Positions 1-9,158 of a stretch of 64,000 nt of DNA are shown here, piece by piece (within the stretch, counting starts at the first letter, position 1; each line of letters begins with the position of its first letter). The stretch spans positions 1-64,000 of the forward strand of contig CAZBRO010000026.1 in NCBI GenBank assembly GCA_964494505.1, read 5' to 3'. Made by a program: the position numbers and the translations under genes. Below the pieces are notes generated by a model. The model saw only the letters and a list, made by a program, of their open reading frames with translations. It searched no databases and was not told where the DNA came from. This stretch comes from CAIYRG01 sp964494505. Lineage in GTDB: Bacteria; Pseudomonadota; Alphaproteobacteria; Micropepsales; Micropepsaceae.

Positions 1-509
1 TAGTCGGTGCCCGCCAGCACCCAGCGCTGCACATTCTCCTGGCTCATCAGATAATCGACCGCCGGAATGGCCTGCTGGTTCGGAGCCGCACCCGTGTAGA
101 ACACGTTGCGCGAGCTTTCCTCGCCTTCATATTGCACGGGATAGAACAGGATGCCGTTCAGCTCTTCGACCACCGGCAGCACCGATTTGCGCGATACCGA
201 TGTCCAGCAGCCGAACACCGCCGCCACTTTGTCGACCGCGATCAGCTCGCGCATCTTTTCCGCGAATAGCGGCCAGTCGGAGGCCGGATCGACCACGACC
301 GGCTCCAGTTTCTTGCCGAGCAGGCCGCCTTTCTTGTTCTGCTCGTCGATCAGCATGAGCATGGCGTCCTTCAGCGTGGTTTCGCTGATGGCCATCGTGC
401 CCGAAAGGGAATGGAGCACGCCCACCTTGATGGTGCCTTCGGCGGCATGGGCGGCCGACGCCGTCATCAACATGGCGCAGGCTGCGATTGTCATTTTCAG
501 AAGCTTCAT
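1..509 (-). CDS. urtA: Urea ABC transporter substrate-binding protein UrtA (partial, 3' end outside window)
   Basis: Periplasmic binding protein expected to deliver urea (or short amides) to an UrtBCDE permease. Only the N-terminal ~169 residues lie in the window; the gene runs off the left edge, where the permease genes would be expected. A signal peptide ending AAHA precedes a mature start of EGTIKVGVLHSLSGTMAISE. The stretch with FGCWTSVSRKSVLPVVEE and LFYPVQYEGEE is typical of the UrtA/FmdD branch of the Leu/Ile/Val-type binding proteins. The ATG at 509 has AAGGAGAG upstream. The gene lies 32 nt behind a beta-barrel gene and close to a two-component system, which fits a nitrogen-responsive locus. 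Amide specificity (FmdD) cannot be excluded. Confidence 0.85.
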   Translation of the reverse strand, partial: MKLLKMTIAACAMLMTASAAHAAEGTIKVGVLHSLSGTMAISETTLKDAMLMLIDEQNKKGGLLGKKLEPVVVDPASDWPLFAEKMRELIAVDKVAAVFGCWTSVSRKSVLPVVEELNGILFYPVQYEGEESSRNVFYTGAAPNQQAIPAVDYLMSQENVQRWVLAGTD

Positions 510-541
510 GAAAGTCTCTCCTTATTGAAGATTGGGACCAC

Positions 542-1363
542 TCAGTACGCGACCTTCAGACCCACAGATGCGGTGAGGAAATTCTGCGAGGGATTACTGG
601 GGATGGCCTTCTTGTCGGTGAGATAGGCAATCAGGTCGAAATTGACCGACCATTTGCCGAGGCTCGCCGGGACGAACCCGAGCCCATAACCCAACGATCC
701 GCCGATATAGGAAAAGCCGTAGCCGCTCTTCGTGCCGCCCTGAAAATCGTCGGTGGTGAAGAAGGCCACGCCGGCCGGAACGCTGAGCGAGAGTCCCTCG
801 GCCAGCGGGAAGCTCGGCCCCACGCTGAATACGATGGCCGATCCGAGATTCTGCCCGATGCCCCTGTTGCCCGAAGTCCGGTCGTGCCAAAGCACTTTCG
901 GACCGAGCGAAAATCCCGGAGCGAGCCAGCCTGTGTCGTCGATCGCGACGCTTAGATCGACGCTCTCTTCGACGTCGCCCGCATAGCTCCAGGCGTTGAA
1001 GCCGAATCCGAACGTGGCCTTCCCCACGGTGTAGGAGAAGCCCGGATCGAAATCGACTTCCTGGATGTGCCCGCCTATTGCGCTCGCGGTGTTGGCGTTC
1101 AGATCGCTCCAGACGGTGAGTGTAAACGTCAGGGCATCGTTCGCCTTCACGGCAAGATCGCCCCACATGAATGTGGTCGAGTGGTCGCCGTATAAATTGC
1201 TTCCACCGCCCCAGACATCGACGCCATACGAAATGAAGTGGGAATTGTAGCTGACCCCGACATCGGCCGAGACATTCTCGGCGGCGTGGGCCGAACTCCC
1301 GAACGCGATAGCAGTCAGAGCGGCGCACGCCACCGCGCCGCCAAAGGTTGTTCTTTTGTGCAT
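542..1363 (-). CDS. Putative outer-membrane beta-barrel protein
   Basis: A 273-residue exported protein with a signal peptide ending SSAHA, followed by AENVSADVGVSYNSHF. The mature part has alternating hydrophobic and polar residues, many Gly and aromatic residues (for example FGFGFNAWSYAGDV, SGYGFSYIGGSLGYGLGF), and ends in VGLKVAY with a terminal aromatic, as outer-membrane barrels do. I chose the ATG at 1363 over an upstream in-frame codon because GAGGGG lies about 8 nt before it and the signal peptide then starts normally (MHKRTTF). It ends 32 nt before urtA on the same strand, so it is probably co-transcribed and may be an outer-membrane channel for the same substrate (inference). The exact porin family is not recognised. 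Confidence 0.6.
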   Translation of the reverse strand: MHKRTTFGGAVACAALTAIAFGSSAHAAENVSADVGVSYNSHFISYGVDVWGGGSNLYGDHSTTFMWGDLAVKANDALTFTLTVWSDLNANTASAIGGHIQEVDFDPGFSYTVGKATFGFGFNAWSYAGDVEESVDLSVAIDDTGWLAPGFSLGPKVLWHDRTSGNRGIGQNLGSAIVFSVGPSFPLAEGLSLSVPAGVAFFTTDDFQGGTKSGYGFSYIGGSLGYGLGFVPASLGKWSVNFDLIAYLTDKKAIPSNPSQNFLTASVGLKVAY

Positions 1364-1618
1364 TTCTAACCCCTCGTTGTGCCAAACCGGGATTTGGCCC
1401 GGTAGCGAGGGAAACTTCTGGAAATGTTTGCAGTGCAACAATACGCGAATGGGCGTACGCGTCTACGCGATTTCACTCATAGAGCCGGGCGTAACCCTAA
1501 GTAAATAATTGATATATCTGAATAATTACGATTATGTGAATAAGCTATCCCCCGGGGCAACCAAGCGCATAGACGGCTCCGATTGTGCGATGCACAATAT
1601 GAGCATCCGGTGAGTTGC
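1364..1618. promoter_or_regulatory. Divergent intergenic region between the beta-barrel/urtA genes and the NCS1-kinase gene
   Basis: About 255 bases separate two divergent transcription units. Positions 1496-1545 are clearly AT-richer than the surroundings and are the likely promoter zone. I see no convincing sigma-54, Fur or CRP box here; a TTGATATATC string near 1510 only half matches an FNR/FixK palindrome. No gene is supported in this stretch. Confidence 0.35.
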
Positions 1619-4600
1619 ATGACCATTGCACAGCAGAAAATCCTCCGCGAACGGCGCCAATATAATCAGTGGGTGGCGAACGAGACGCTCGAAGATTACG
1701 CGCTTCGCTTCACGGCGAACAAAGCGCGCAAATGGTCGACGCTCCGTGTCGCCAATACTGCGCTCGGTACGGTCGCGTTCCTGGTGCTCGAAGCGGTCGG
1801 CGCTGCTATCACGCTGAATTACGGTTTTACCAACGCGGTGGCGGCCATCTTCGTTGTCGGCGCGATCATCTTCGCGCTCGGCCTTCCGGTCAGCTATTAC
1901 GCGGCCAAATACGGCGTGGACATCGATCTTCTCACCCGAGGTGCCGGCTTCGGCTATATCGGTTCGACGATCACTTCGCTCATCTACGCCTCCTTCACCT
2001 TCATCTTCTTCGCGCTGGAAGCGGCCATCATGGCGGTGGCGCTTCAGCTTTGCTTCGGTCTGCCGCTGGCGGCCGGGTATCTCTTGAGCGCGCTCGCCGT
2101 CATTCCGCTGGTGACCTATGGCTTCACCTTTCTCAGCCGGTTTCAGTTCTGGACCCAGATCGTCTGGGGCGTGCTGCAACTCATTCCCTTCATCTACATC
2201 GGCACGCATGGCTGGCTGGCGTTTCACCAATGGACGGGCTTCGCGGGCCGGCAAGGCCCGGCCGACGGCCATTTCGACCTGATCCTGTTCAGCAGCGCCG
2301 CCTCGGTTGTATTTGCGCTGGTGCCGCAAAACGCGGAGCAGGTGGATTTTCTGCGTTTCCTGCCGCGGCAGAGGGTGGGACGGCGATGGGGTTGGTGGGC
2401 GGCCCTGGTTTGCGCCGGGCCGGGCTGGATCGTTCCGGGCATCGCGAAGATGCTGCTGGGCTCGTTTCTTGCCGTCGTTCTGGTGAATGCGGGCGAGCCC
2501 TTTCAGCGCGCCGCCGAGCCGGCCCGCATGTATCTGTTCGCCTTCGGTCAGGCCGTCGGCACGCCCGAGATAGCGATCGCGCTGGTGGGCATTTTCGTGA
2601 TCGTCTCGCAACTGAAGATCAATGTGACGAATGCCTATGCCGGTTCGCTCGCCTGGTCGAATTTCTTTTCGCGTCTGACGCACAGCCATCCCGGCCGCGT
2701 GGTTTGGCTGTTTTTCAATGTGACGCTGGCCTGGCTGCTCATGGAGCTGGGCATCTACGAGACGCTGGAGCGCACGCTCGGCCTTTATTCCAACATTCCC
2801 GTCGCATGGATGGGGGCCATTGCGGCGGATCTGACCATCAACAAATCGCTGGGATTGAGTCCGCGCCGCATCGAATTCAAGCGGGCCTATCTCTACGACA
2901 TCAATCCGGTGGGCGTGGGCGGAATGCTGCTTGCCTCGGCAGCGGCAATCGCGACCTATGCGGGGGCGTTCGGCGAGGAATACCACGCGCTTGCGCCCTT
3001 CGTGGCGCTCGGCGTTTCGGTGATTTCCGTCCCCCTTATCGCGCTTGCGACGCGGGGGCGTTTCTACCTCGCCCGCCCGCGGACGGGGCTCGAAGAGGAG
3101 ACCGGCGCGGACATCCGCTGTTGCATTTGCGAGCACAGTTTCGAGCCCGACGATATGGCGAATTGCCCGTTCTATGCCGGGCCCATCTGTTCGCTCTGCT
3201 GTTCGCTCGATGCGCGCTGCGACGATGTTTGCAAGGACGATTCAAAGGCGTCCGCCCAATGGCACAAATTCCTGGCCGCGCTGTTGCCCGCGCCGCTCGC
3301 GCGGCGTCTGGATTCGCGCCTGGCAAAATATGCGAGCCTGCTGCTCCTCTGCAGCGTCACGGCCGCGGCCCTGCTTGCGATGATCTATGTGCACATGACG
3401 ACGGGCATCGACACGCCGCGCGCGCCGATCGCCGGCACGCTGCACAATGTGTTCTATCTGATGGTCATCATCGCGGCCATTGCGGTGTGGCCCTTGATCC
3501 TGGCCAAGGAAAGCAGCCGCGCCGCGCGCGAAGAGACCAAGCATCAGACCGCGATGCTGCTGCAGGAAATCGAGGCGCACCAGCGCACGGATCAGGCGCT
3601 GCAAAAGGCCAAGGAGCTGGCCGAAGCCCGCAGCCTCGCAAAAAGCAAATATGTGCGCGGCATCAGCCACGAACTGCGGACGCCCTTGAACGCGATGCTC
3701 GGCTACGCGCAATTGCTTGAAGCCAACGCCGCAATCCCCGGCCACCTCAAGCACAGCGTCCGAATCATCCGCCGCAGCGGCGATCATCTGTCCAGTCTGG
3801 TCGACGGGCTGCTCGATATTTCCATGATCGAAGCGGGCCGGCTGCAGATTTATCGCGACGAGGTCCCGCTCGCCGAATTTCTGGGGCAGATCGTCGACAT
3901 GTTCTCTCTGCAGGCCCGCGACAACGGTCTCGAATTCACTTTCGAGGCGCCAAAGCATCTTCCCGCCACTGTCTACACCGACGAGAAACGCTTGCGGCAA
4001 ATCCTCATCAATCTGCTCTCGAACGCCATCCGCTATACGCAGCGGGGAAGAATCGCGCTGCGGATCGCCTATTCGAATCAGGTGGCCCAATTCGACATCC
4101 AGGACACCGGCATCGGAATCCCGCCGCAGGAGCTTGAGCGCATCTTCCGGCCGTTCGAGCGGATCGAAAATCCCGACCATCCCGCCAAGGAAGGGATCGG
4201 GCTTGGTCTGACGATCACGAAGCTTCTCACCGAAGCCATGGGCGGCGACATCGCGGTGCGCAGCACGCCGGGCGAGGGCAGTTGCTTCAGCGTCAGGCTG
4301 ATGCTGTCGCCGGTGCCCGCGACGATGCGCGTGCGCGAGGCGGAGCGCAAATCCATCGCCGGCTATGAGGGGCGCCGGCGCACGATACTGGTCGTCGACG
4401 ACGATCCCCATCATGTCGGCTTCGTGCGGGACGCGCTTTCGGCGCTCGACTTCAACGTCGTTGCGGCGGACAGCGGGGCTGCGTGCATCGCGATGGTGTC
4501 AAGGGAAGCGCCCGACGCCGTTCTGCTCGACATTTCGATGCCGGGCATGGATGGCTGGGAGACGGCCAAGACGCTTCGCGAGCTGCGGCCGGTCCGATTT

Positions 4601-5011
4601 CCCATCGTGATGATTTCGGCGGATGCGAGACTCAAGGGCCAGCGCGAAGCCACGGCGTCTTTTCACGATGCCTATCTGATGAAACCGCTGCGTCTGGCCG
4701 CGCTGCTGGACATCCTGAAGCAGCTTCTCGACCTGCAATGGATTTACGACCCGCACGATTCGCCGGCGCTGAATGCGTTCAGTTTCGACGGGCTGTCGCG
4801 CGAGCAGATTCCCTCTGAGCCCTATCTTGCGCAATTGAGCCAATTGGGCGCGATCGGCCACATCCGCGGGATATTGGCCAAGCTCGACGAGATAGGCGCC
4901 GTCCAGCCGGCGGCCGCGCCGACGCTGGCCTATATGCGGCGCCTTGCCGAAGATTGCGACCTCGACGGTTACAAGAACACGATCGAGGCCCTGGTGGCTC
5001 ATGGCGCCTGA
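1619..5011 (+). CDS. NCS1 permease-hybrid histidine kinase-receiver fusion sensor
   Basis: A 1130-residue membrane sensor. Residues ~20-480 form a multi-helix NCS1 (cytosine/purine/allantoin) transporter domain. Residues ~500-540 are a cysteine-rich insert (CCIC, NCPF, CSLCC, CDDVC) that looks like a metal-binding knuckle. Further membrane segments and a coiled coil lead to a kinase core with phospho-acceptor His684 in SHELRTPLN, then N-box LLSNAIRYT and G-boxes DTGIGIPP and GIGLGLTI. A receiver domain follows with Asp971 in LLDISMPGMDGWE, then ~100 residues without a clear domain. The ATG at 1619 is preferred over a TTG at 1583. The 3' end overlaps the LuxR regulator by 11 nt. By analogy with transporter-kinase fusions such as CbrA, the permease part may sense its solute; the nearby urtA points to a nitrogen compound (inference). 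Confidence 0.88.
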   Translation: MTIAQQKILRERRQYNQWVANETLEDYALRFTANKARKWSTLRVANTALGTVAFLVLEAVGAAITLNYGFTNAVAAIFVVGAIIFALGLPVSYYAAKYGVDIDLLTRGAGFGYIGSTITSLIYASFTFIFFALEAAIMAVALQLCFGLPLAAGYLLSALAVIPLVTYGFTFLSRFQFWTQIVWGVLQLIPFIYIGTHGWLAFHQWTGFAGRQGPADGHFDLILFSSAASVVFALVPQNAEQVDFLRFLPRQRVGRRWGWWAALVCAGPGWIVPGIAKMLLGSFLAVVLVNAGEPFQRAAEPARMYLFAFGQAVGTPEIAIALVGIFVIVSQLKINVTNAYAGSLAWSNFFSRLTHSHPGRVVWLFFNVTLAWLLMELGIYETLERTLGLYSNIPVAWMGAIAADLTINKSLGLSPRRIEFKRAYLYDINPVGVGGMLLASAAAIATYAGAFGEEYHALAPFVALGVSVISVPLIALATRGRFYLARPRTGLEEETGADIRCCICEHSFEPDDMANCPFYAGPICSLCCSLDARCDDVCKDDSKASAQWHKFLAALLPAPLARRLDSRLAKYASLLLLCSVTAAALLAMIYVHMTTGIDTPRAPIAGTLHNVFYLMVIIAAIAVWPLILAKESSRAAREETKHQTAMLLQEIEAHQRTDQALQKAKELAEARSLAKSKYVRGISHELRTPLNAMLGYAQLLEANAAIPGHLKHSVRIIRRSGDHLSSLVDGLLDISMIEAGRLQIYRDEVPLAEFLGQIVDMFSLQARDNGLEFTFEAPKHLPATVYTDEKRLRQILINLLSNAIRYTQRGRIALRIAYSNQVAQFDIQDTGIGIPPQELERIFRPFERIENPDHPAKEGIGLGLTITKLLTEAMGGDIAVRSTPGEGSCFSVRLMLSPVPATMRVREAERKSIAGYEGRRRTILVVDDDPHHVGFVRDALSALDFNVVAADSGAACIAMVSREAPDAVLLDISMPGMDGWETAKTLRELRPVRFPIVMISADARLKGQREATASFHDAYLMKPLRLAALLDILKQLLDLQWIYDPHDSPALNAFSFDGLSREQIPSEPYLAQLSQLGAIGHIRGILAKLDEIGAVQPAAAPTLAYMRRLAEDCDLDGYKNTIEALVAHGA

Positions 5012-5918
5012 CTTCCAAGCAAGGCCGACAATTCTTGCGGTCGACGACGCGCCCGAGACGCTCAGCCTGCTCTCCGATGTGCTCGAAAACGCCGGCATGA
5101 CGGTGCTGGTGGTGCGCAGCGGCACCAGCGCTCTTTCCCTGATCGCGCAGGTCAAGCCCGACCTCATTCTGATGGACGCCATCATGCCCCGGATGGACGG
5201 CTTCGAAACCTGCCGTCGCATCAGGAAGATCCGGGACTTCACGCACATCCCGATCGTCTTCATGACCGGACTCTCCGATACCGAACATGTGGTGAAGGGC
5301 TTCGAAAGCGGCGGCGTCGATTACGTCGCCAAGCCCATCGTTCCCGACGAACTGGTCGCCCGCATCCGTGTCCACCTTGCCAATTCCCGGCTTGCCCAAA
5401 GTGCGCGCGTTGCGCTCGACATTTCGGGTACGCCATTGGCCGCGGTGGACGCGCAAGGGCGCGTGCTCTGGATCACGCCGGAAGGATCGAAGCTTCTCGA
5501 CAAGGCGGTAGAGGGCACGCGCGACGGGGAGCCCCTTTGGCGCGAATTGATTCCGCCGCTGCTTGCCCAGATCGTTGCCGAAAAGCGCGAAAAGTCCGTC
5601 ATCCACGATACCCCGGGGGGCTCCCTCTTCGCGTCTTTCATCGGGGAAGCGGGACCGGATGAATTCCTGATTCGATTCAGCGACAGCAGCCTGTCCGGCG
5701 ATGAAGGAATCCTGCGCAAGCGTTTCGACCTGACGGCAAGGGAAGCCGAAGTGCTGCTTTGGATCGCGCAAGGCAAATCCAATCGCGACATCGGTGCGAT
5801 ACTGGCCTGCAGTCCGCGCACCGTGAACAAACATCTGGAGCAGATCTATCAAAAGCTTCAGGTCGAGAATCGCACCGCGGCAGCCATGCTCGTGTTGCGA
5901 ATCCTGACCCGGAAATGA
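5001..5918 (+). CDS. LuxR-family response regulator
   Basis: A 305-residue DNA-binding response regulator, probably the output of the upstream hybrid kinase. The N-terminal receiver carries acidic residues in ILAVDDAPET, phospho-acceptor Asp59 in LILMDAIMPRMDGFET and Lys in YVAKPI. The middle ~110 residues resemble a small PAS-like sensor (AVDAQGRVLWITPEG). The C-terminus is a LuxR/FixJ helix-turn-helix (LTAREAEVLLWIAQGKSNRD, then SPRTVNKHLEQIYQKL). The ATG at 5001 lies inside the last codons of the kinase gene, implying translational coupling. The likely target is the adjacent urea-uptake unit, inferred from context only. Confidence 0.88.
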   Translation: MAPDFQARPTILAVDDAPETLSLLSDVLENAGMTVLVVRSGTSALSLIAQVKPDLILMDAIMPRMDGFETCRRIRKIRDFTHIPIVFMTGLSDTEHVVKGFESGGVDYVAKPIVPDELVARIRVHLANSRLAQSARVALDISGTPLAAVDAQGRVLWITPEGSKLLDKAVEGTRDGEPLWRELIPPLLAQIVAEKREKSVIHDTPGGSLFASFIGEAGPDEFLIRFSDSSLSGDEGILRKRFDLTAREAEVLLWIAQGKSNRDIGAILACSPRTVNKHLEQIYQKLQVENRTAAAMLVLRILTRK

Positions 5919-5942
5919 GGATCCGAGGTTCGCTCAAACAAA

Positions 5943-5973
5943 ACGGGCGCGACGACATGATCGTCCCGCCCGT
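5943..5973. terminator. Intrinsic terminator between convergent genes
   Basis: Inverted repeat ACGGGCGCGACGA / TCGTCCCGCCCGT with a 5-base loop and one internal mismatch. Read on the minus strand, TTTTGTTTG follows, so it can end the 6007-7866 transcript; on the plus strand the tail is poorer. It lies between the two convergent stop codons. Confidence 0.7.
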
Positions 5974-6006
5974 TCGTAATCGATGGCATCGAACTGCGTG
6001 TCAGGT

Positions 6007-7866
6007 CTATTTCGCGGCCATCTGCTTCAGTTTCGCCAAATCCTCTTCGCTGCGGATGGTCATGACGCCCATCGCGTTCACGCGATAAACCGGCATCACC
6101 ACTTTCAGATAACCGCTTCTCTCATCCAGCGAGATATGGCGGAGTTCGGTGCCGCGTACCGGCAGCTCGAAGGTCGTCCATTTGTTCGCACTGGGGTCGT
6201 ATCTGTAGATCTGATCGTTGGTCCAGAGATCGCCCCAGACATTGTGCTTGCTGTCGACCTGGATGTGATAGGGCTGCATCGCCGGGCTCGGGAAGGGGAT
6301 CACCTGGACCTTGTTGGTCTTGGTGTCGATACGGGCGAGGCTCGAACCATAGGAATCGCCGACCCACAGCACGTCGCCGTTCTTGTCCGTCCCCATGCGG
6401 CGCGGGCCTTGCGCCCACGGATACGGATTGCCGTTGGAGATGTCCGTGACCTTCCCATAGGCCGCGACTTCCTGCGGCGTGAGGAAATCGCGAATCTTCT
6501 TGTTCTCGGGAATCACGATCTCGGTGATTTTGCCCGTTGCGCCGTCGGCCTTGCCGATGGTGTCGAAGGCCATCTCCGCCCAATAGCCGTTGCCGTCGCG
6601 GTCGCCGGCCGCGCCATAGGTGCCGTTGATGCCCTGCGGCCGCCGGTATTGCGTGGTCTTGTATTCGGTGAATTCCAGCGTCTTCGGGTTGAAGCGCAAG
6701 GCCCCGGCCGGCGCCGACGTCCACACCATGCCCTTGCCGTCGACGTCGATGGTGACGGCTCCGCCCAACGGCATCATGCCGTCCGGGGTCGGGTAGATGT
6801 CGATCTTGCCGGTCCTGGGATTGATCTTGCCCAGGCTGTTCTTGGACACATTGGCGTTGAACCAGAGATTGCCTTCGCCGTCGCGCGTCAGCCCGTGCGC
6901 GTTGGCGGCGCGCCCGCTGCCGTCGCCCTTCGGGACCTTGTGGTAGACGACTTCGCCGGTCTTCGCGTTCACCATGCCGATGGTGACAATGTAATTGTCC
7001 TGGTTCGCGGTGAACCAGACATTGCCGTCGAAATCCATCACGTCGTCATGGATGACGATGCCGGACCGCGACGGTGTACCGAGCGCCCAATTGGTGCCGT
7101 CATTGTCGGCGTTGCTGGCCGGAAGCGCACGCGCGCCCACGCCTTCGTTCCTGGGCACGTCGTAGAGGGTCCAGACCGCGCGGGCGGCTTCGCCGGATGG
7201 ACGCGGGCGTTGGGGAATCGTCATCACGCTATTGGGCCCGCGCACCTTGGAGAGCCAGGCGGCAAGCCGCTGTTGATTCATCTGGAGGATCTGATTCGCC
7301 GGCCGGTTGCCGTTCACCCGGTCGCCGCCGCCGCCGATCACCTTCATCAGATCGATGATGCGGCTCCAGCCTTGCTGGTCGAAACGGAACTGCAGCGGAA
7401 AGCTCGGCGTGTGACAGCCATTGCACTGATTGTGCAGGATTTGCTTCATGTGCACGTCTTCGGCGCTATCCTCGGGGATGGCGGTCATCACCAATTCGCC
7501 GGGAAGCTGACGCCAGCGGGTCTCCGGATCGCTGATCGTCTTCAGCGAGAGGTCCTGTTTCTTGTTGGCCGAGAGATCGACCTGCGTCTTGTTCTGTTCG
7601 AAGCCGAGCGCCTGGGCCCAGACATTGTATTTTCCGGCCGCCATCGGCGGGAAATAGTAATTGCCGGCCGCGTCGGTGTAGACGCTGGTGGTGATGGTCG
7701 ATCCTTCGCGTTTGGCGGAGACCGTCACGCCGTCGAGCTTTTGCCCCGATGCCGCGCTGATGGCGCCGCTCAAAATCTGATCGGCGGCGTCCGCGGACGC
7801 CGTCATCGCAAGACCCGCGACCACCGCGGCCGCACTCGCCAACAGCACACTACGCGTATGTGTCAT
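6007..7866 (-). CDS. Secreted carboxypeptidase-regulatory / cytochrome c / streptogramin-lyase-like protein
   Basis: A 619-residue periplasmic protein with three modules. A signal peptide ends ASADA. Residues ~30-110 form a carboxypeptidase-regulatory-like beta-sandwich (LSGAISAASGQKLDGVTVSA ... TDAAGNYYFPPMAAGKY). A single haem c site C148-NG-C-H152 follows. Residues ~260-600 are a Vgb/streptogramin-lyase-type propeller with repeats such as MDFDGNVWFTAN, REGNLWFNA-like and DVLWVGDSYGSSLARID. AGGAGGACACC precedes the ATG at 7866. It diverges from a dihaem cytochrome gene, suggesting a shared role. True Vgb enzymes lack haem, so antibiotic lyase activity is unlikely; an electron-transfer-coupled oxidation or sensing role is possible, but the substrate is unknown. 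Confidence 0.75.
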   Translation of the reverse strand: MTHTRSVLLASAAAVVAGLAMTASADAADQILSGAISAASGQKLDGVTVSAKREGSTITTSVYTDAAGNYYFPPMAAGKYNVWAQALGFEQNKTQVDLSANKKQDLSLKTISDPETRWRQLPGELVMTAIPEDSAEDVHMKQILHNQCNGCHTPSFPLQFRFDQQGWSRIIDLMKVIGGGGDRVNGNRPANQILQMNQQRLAAWLSKVRGPNSVMTIPQRPRPSGEAARAVWTLYDVPRNEGVGARALPASNADNDGTNWALGTPSRSGIVIHDDVMDFDGNVWFTANQDNYIVTIGMVNAKTGEVVYHKVPKGDGSGRAANAHGLTRDGEGNLWFNANVSKNSLGKINPRTGKIDIYPTPDGMMPLGGAVTIDVDGKGMVWTSAPAGALRFNPKTLEFTEYKTTQYRRPQGINGTYGAAGDRDGNGYWAEMAFDTIGKADGATGKITEIVIPENKKIRDFLTPQEVAAYGKVTDISNGNPYPWAQGPRRMGTDKNGDVLWVGDSYGSSLARIDTKTNKVQVIPFPSPAMQPYHIQVDSKHNVWGDLWTNDQIYRYDPSANKWTTFELPVRGTELRHISLDERSGYLKVVMPVYRVNAMGVMTIRSEEDLAKLKQMAAK

Positions 7867-8064
7867 GGTGTCCTCCTGTTCGAACGTCGTTATCCACTCG
7901 AGGGGATGCTGCGCTTAGGCGCTAGAGACGAGCCGCAAGAACCCTACCACAGCGGGGCTCCCCTGCCGAGGGCGGCTCCGGGACTGGAACAGGCCTCGTC
8001 TTTTGATGTAAAGAGACAGGCTTGAAATCGCGAAACACACACAGATGATGTCCAGGAGGGAAGA

Positions 8065-8964
8065 ATGAGGAAGGTCCTGTTCGCTGCCGGTTTGGCTCTG
8101 GTGCCGGCAATCGCCTACGCGGAAATCCCGGAATGGGCGGCGCCTGAGACAACGAAGTCCATCCCCGCCGATCAGCTGAAATTCATCACCGATGCCGATA
8201 CGGCCGCCCGCAACAAGGTCTATCCGACGGTGCCGGACTCGGTTCCCGAAATCATCCGCAAGGGCAAGGTCAACAAGATCACCGGCCCCGGCGTCTGCAT
8301 GGGCTGTCACACACCCTCCGGCATGGGCGGGCCGCAATCCGCTCCGCTCGCCGGGCTCCCTGCCGCCTATATCGTCCGCCAGCTCAACGACATGGTCAAA
8401 GGCGACCGCAAGACCTATCGCGACGACATGGCGATGTTTGCGATGATCCTTGCGCCCGATGAGATGCAGAACATCGCGAACTGGTATTCCTCGCAGCATT
8501 TCACGCCCTGGATCGAGGTGAAGGAAGCCGACACTGCGCCCAAGACCGTGGTGGGCGGACGCGACCTCGTCGGGTTTGCGCCCGGTGGCGGCGAGGAGCC
8601 GCTCGGCAAGCGCATTGTCGAAGTCGCGAAGAATGGCGCCGCACCCTATATGCCGCCGGGGCCTGCCTTCACCGCCTATGTGCCCAAGGGCAGTATCGCG
8701 ATGGGCGAGCAACTCGTGACCACGGGCGGCGGCGGCAAGACGATCCAGTGCACCGGCTGCCACAATGCCAATCTGATGGGCAAGGGCGATACACCGGCCA
8801 TCGTCGGGCGCTCGCCGACCTACATCGCGCGTGAGCTCTATGAGTTCAAGGACGGCTCGCGGGGCGGAATGTCCGCAACCGCGATGAAGCGCGTCGCGGC
8901 AAATCTCTCCGACGACGACATCATCGCGATATCCGCCTATCTCGCGTCACGCCCCCCGGCCTAA
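8065..8964 (+). CDS. Dihaem c-type cytochrome (cytochrome c4-like)
   Basis: A 299-residue periplasmic cytochrome. The signal peptide ends AIAYA. Two haem c sites, C78-MG-C-H82 and C229-TG-C-H233, each followed by a cytochrome c fold (AYIVRQLNDMVKGDRKTY and TYIARELYEFKDGSRGG, then DDDIIAISAYLASRPP). This two-domain arrangement matches cytochrome c4/c553-type electron carriers. GGAGGGAAG precedes the ATG. It is divergent from the haem-propeller gene and followed by a strong terminator, so it is probably monocistronic. A second copy of the same architecture is at 39082-40155. Confidence 0.85.
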   Translation: MRKVLFAAGLALVPAIAYAEIPEWAAPETTKSIPADQLKFITDADTAARNKVYPTVPDSVPEIIRKGKVNKITGPGVCMGCHTPSGMGGPQSAPLAGLPAAYIVRQLNDMVKGDRKTYRDDMAMFAMILAPDEMQNIANWYSSQHFTPWIEVKEADTAPKTVVGGRDLVGFAPGGGEEPLGKRIVEVAKNGAAPYMPPGPAFTAYVPKGSIAMGEQLVTTGGGGKTIQCTGCHNANLMGKGDTPAIVGRSPTYIARELYEFKDGSRGGMSATAMKRVAANLSDDDIIAISAYLASRPPA

Positions 8965-8987
8965 GCGGGATTCAAAGTTTTGGCGAA

Positions 8988-9019
8988 AATGGTGAGCCTG
9001 CCGGGCTCGCCATTTTTTT
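8988..9019 (+). terminator. Rho-independent terminator
   Basis: Stem AATGGTGAGCC / GGCTCGCCATT (one G-T pair) with a short loop and a run of seven T, starting 24 bases after the dihaem cytochrome stop codon. Confidence 0.8.
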
Positions 9020-9158
9020 GCGCAAATGCGGCATGGCCGTCCCTCAAGGGGGGGCGAATTTTTCGAGTTCGACGAGAAATTCGGCGAGAGGGGGCATGCG
9101 GCCGCAAGATGGGTCCCCTCCCCGAAGCCGCGTTCCGCGTCTTCGATGCTAGGGACCA

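Noticed and set aside
1508..1521. FNR/FixK box upstream of the NCS1-kinase gene
   Set aside because: Only the left half-site TTGAT is convincing; the right half deviates too much.
1532..3136. Long minus-strand frame opposite the NCS1-kinase gene
   Set aside because: Arg/His/Glu-rich, low-complexity composition with no domain; it mirrors the codon bias of the real plus-strand gene.
6007..7866. Antibiotic-resistance streptogramin lyase (vgb)
   Set aside because: Only the propeller resembles Vgb; the haem c site, the N-terminal sandwich and export do not fit a cytoplasmic lyase.
5983..8025. 680-codon plus-strand frame opposite the haem-propeller gene
   Set aside because: Composition typical of an antisense shadow (many R, H, V, D repeats); the minus strand has a signal peptide, haem motif, propeller repeats and ribosome site.
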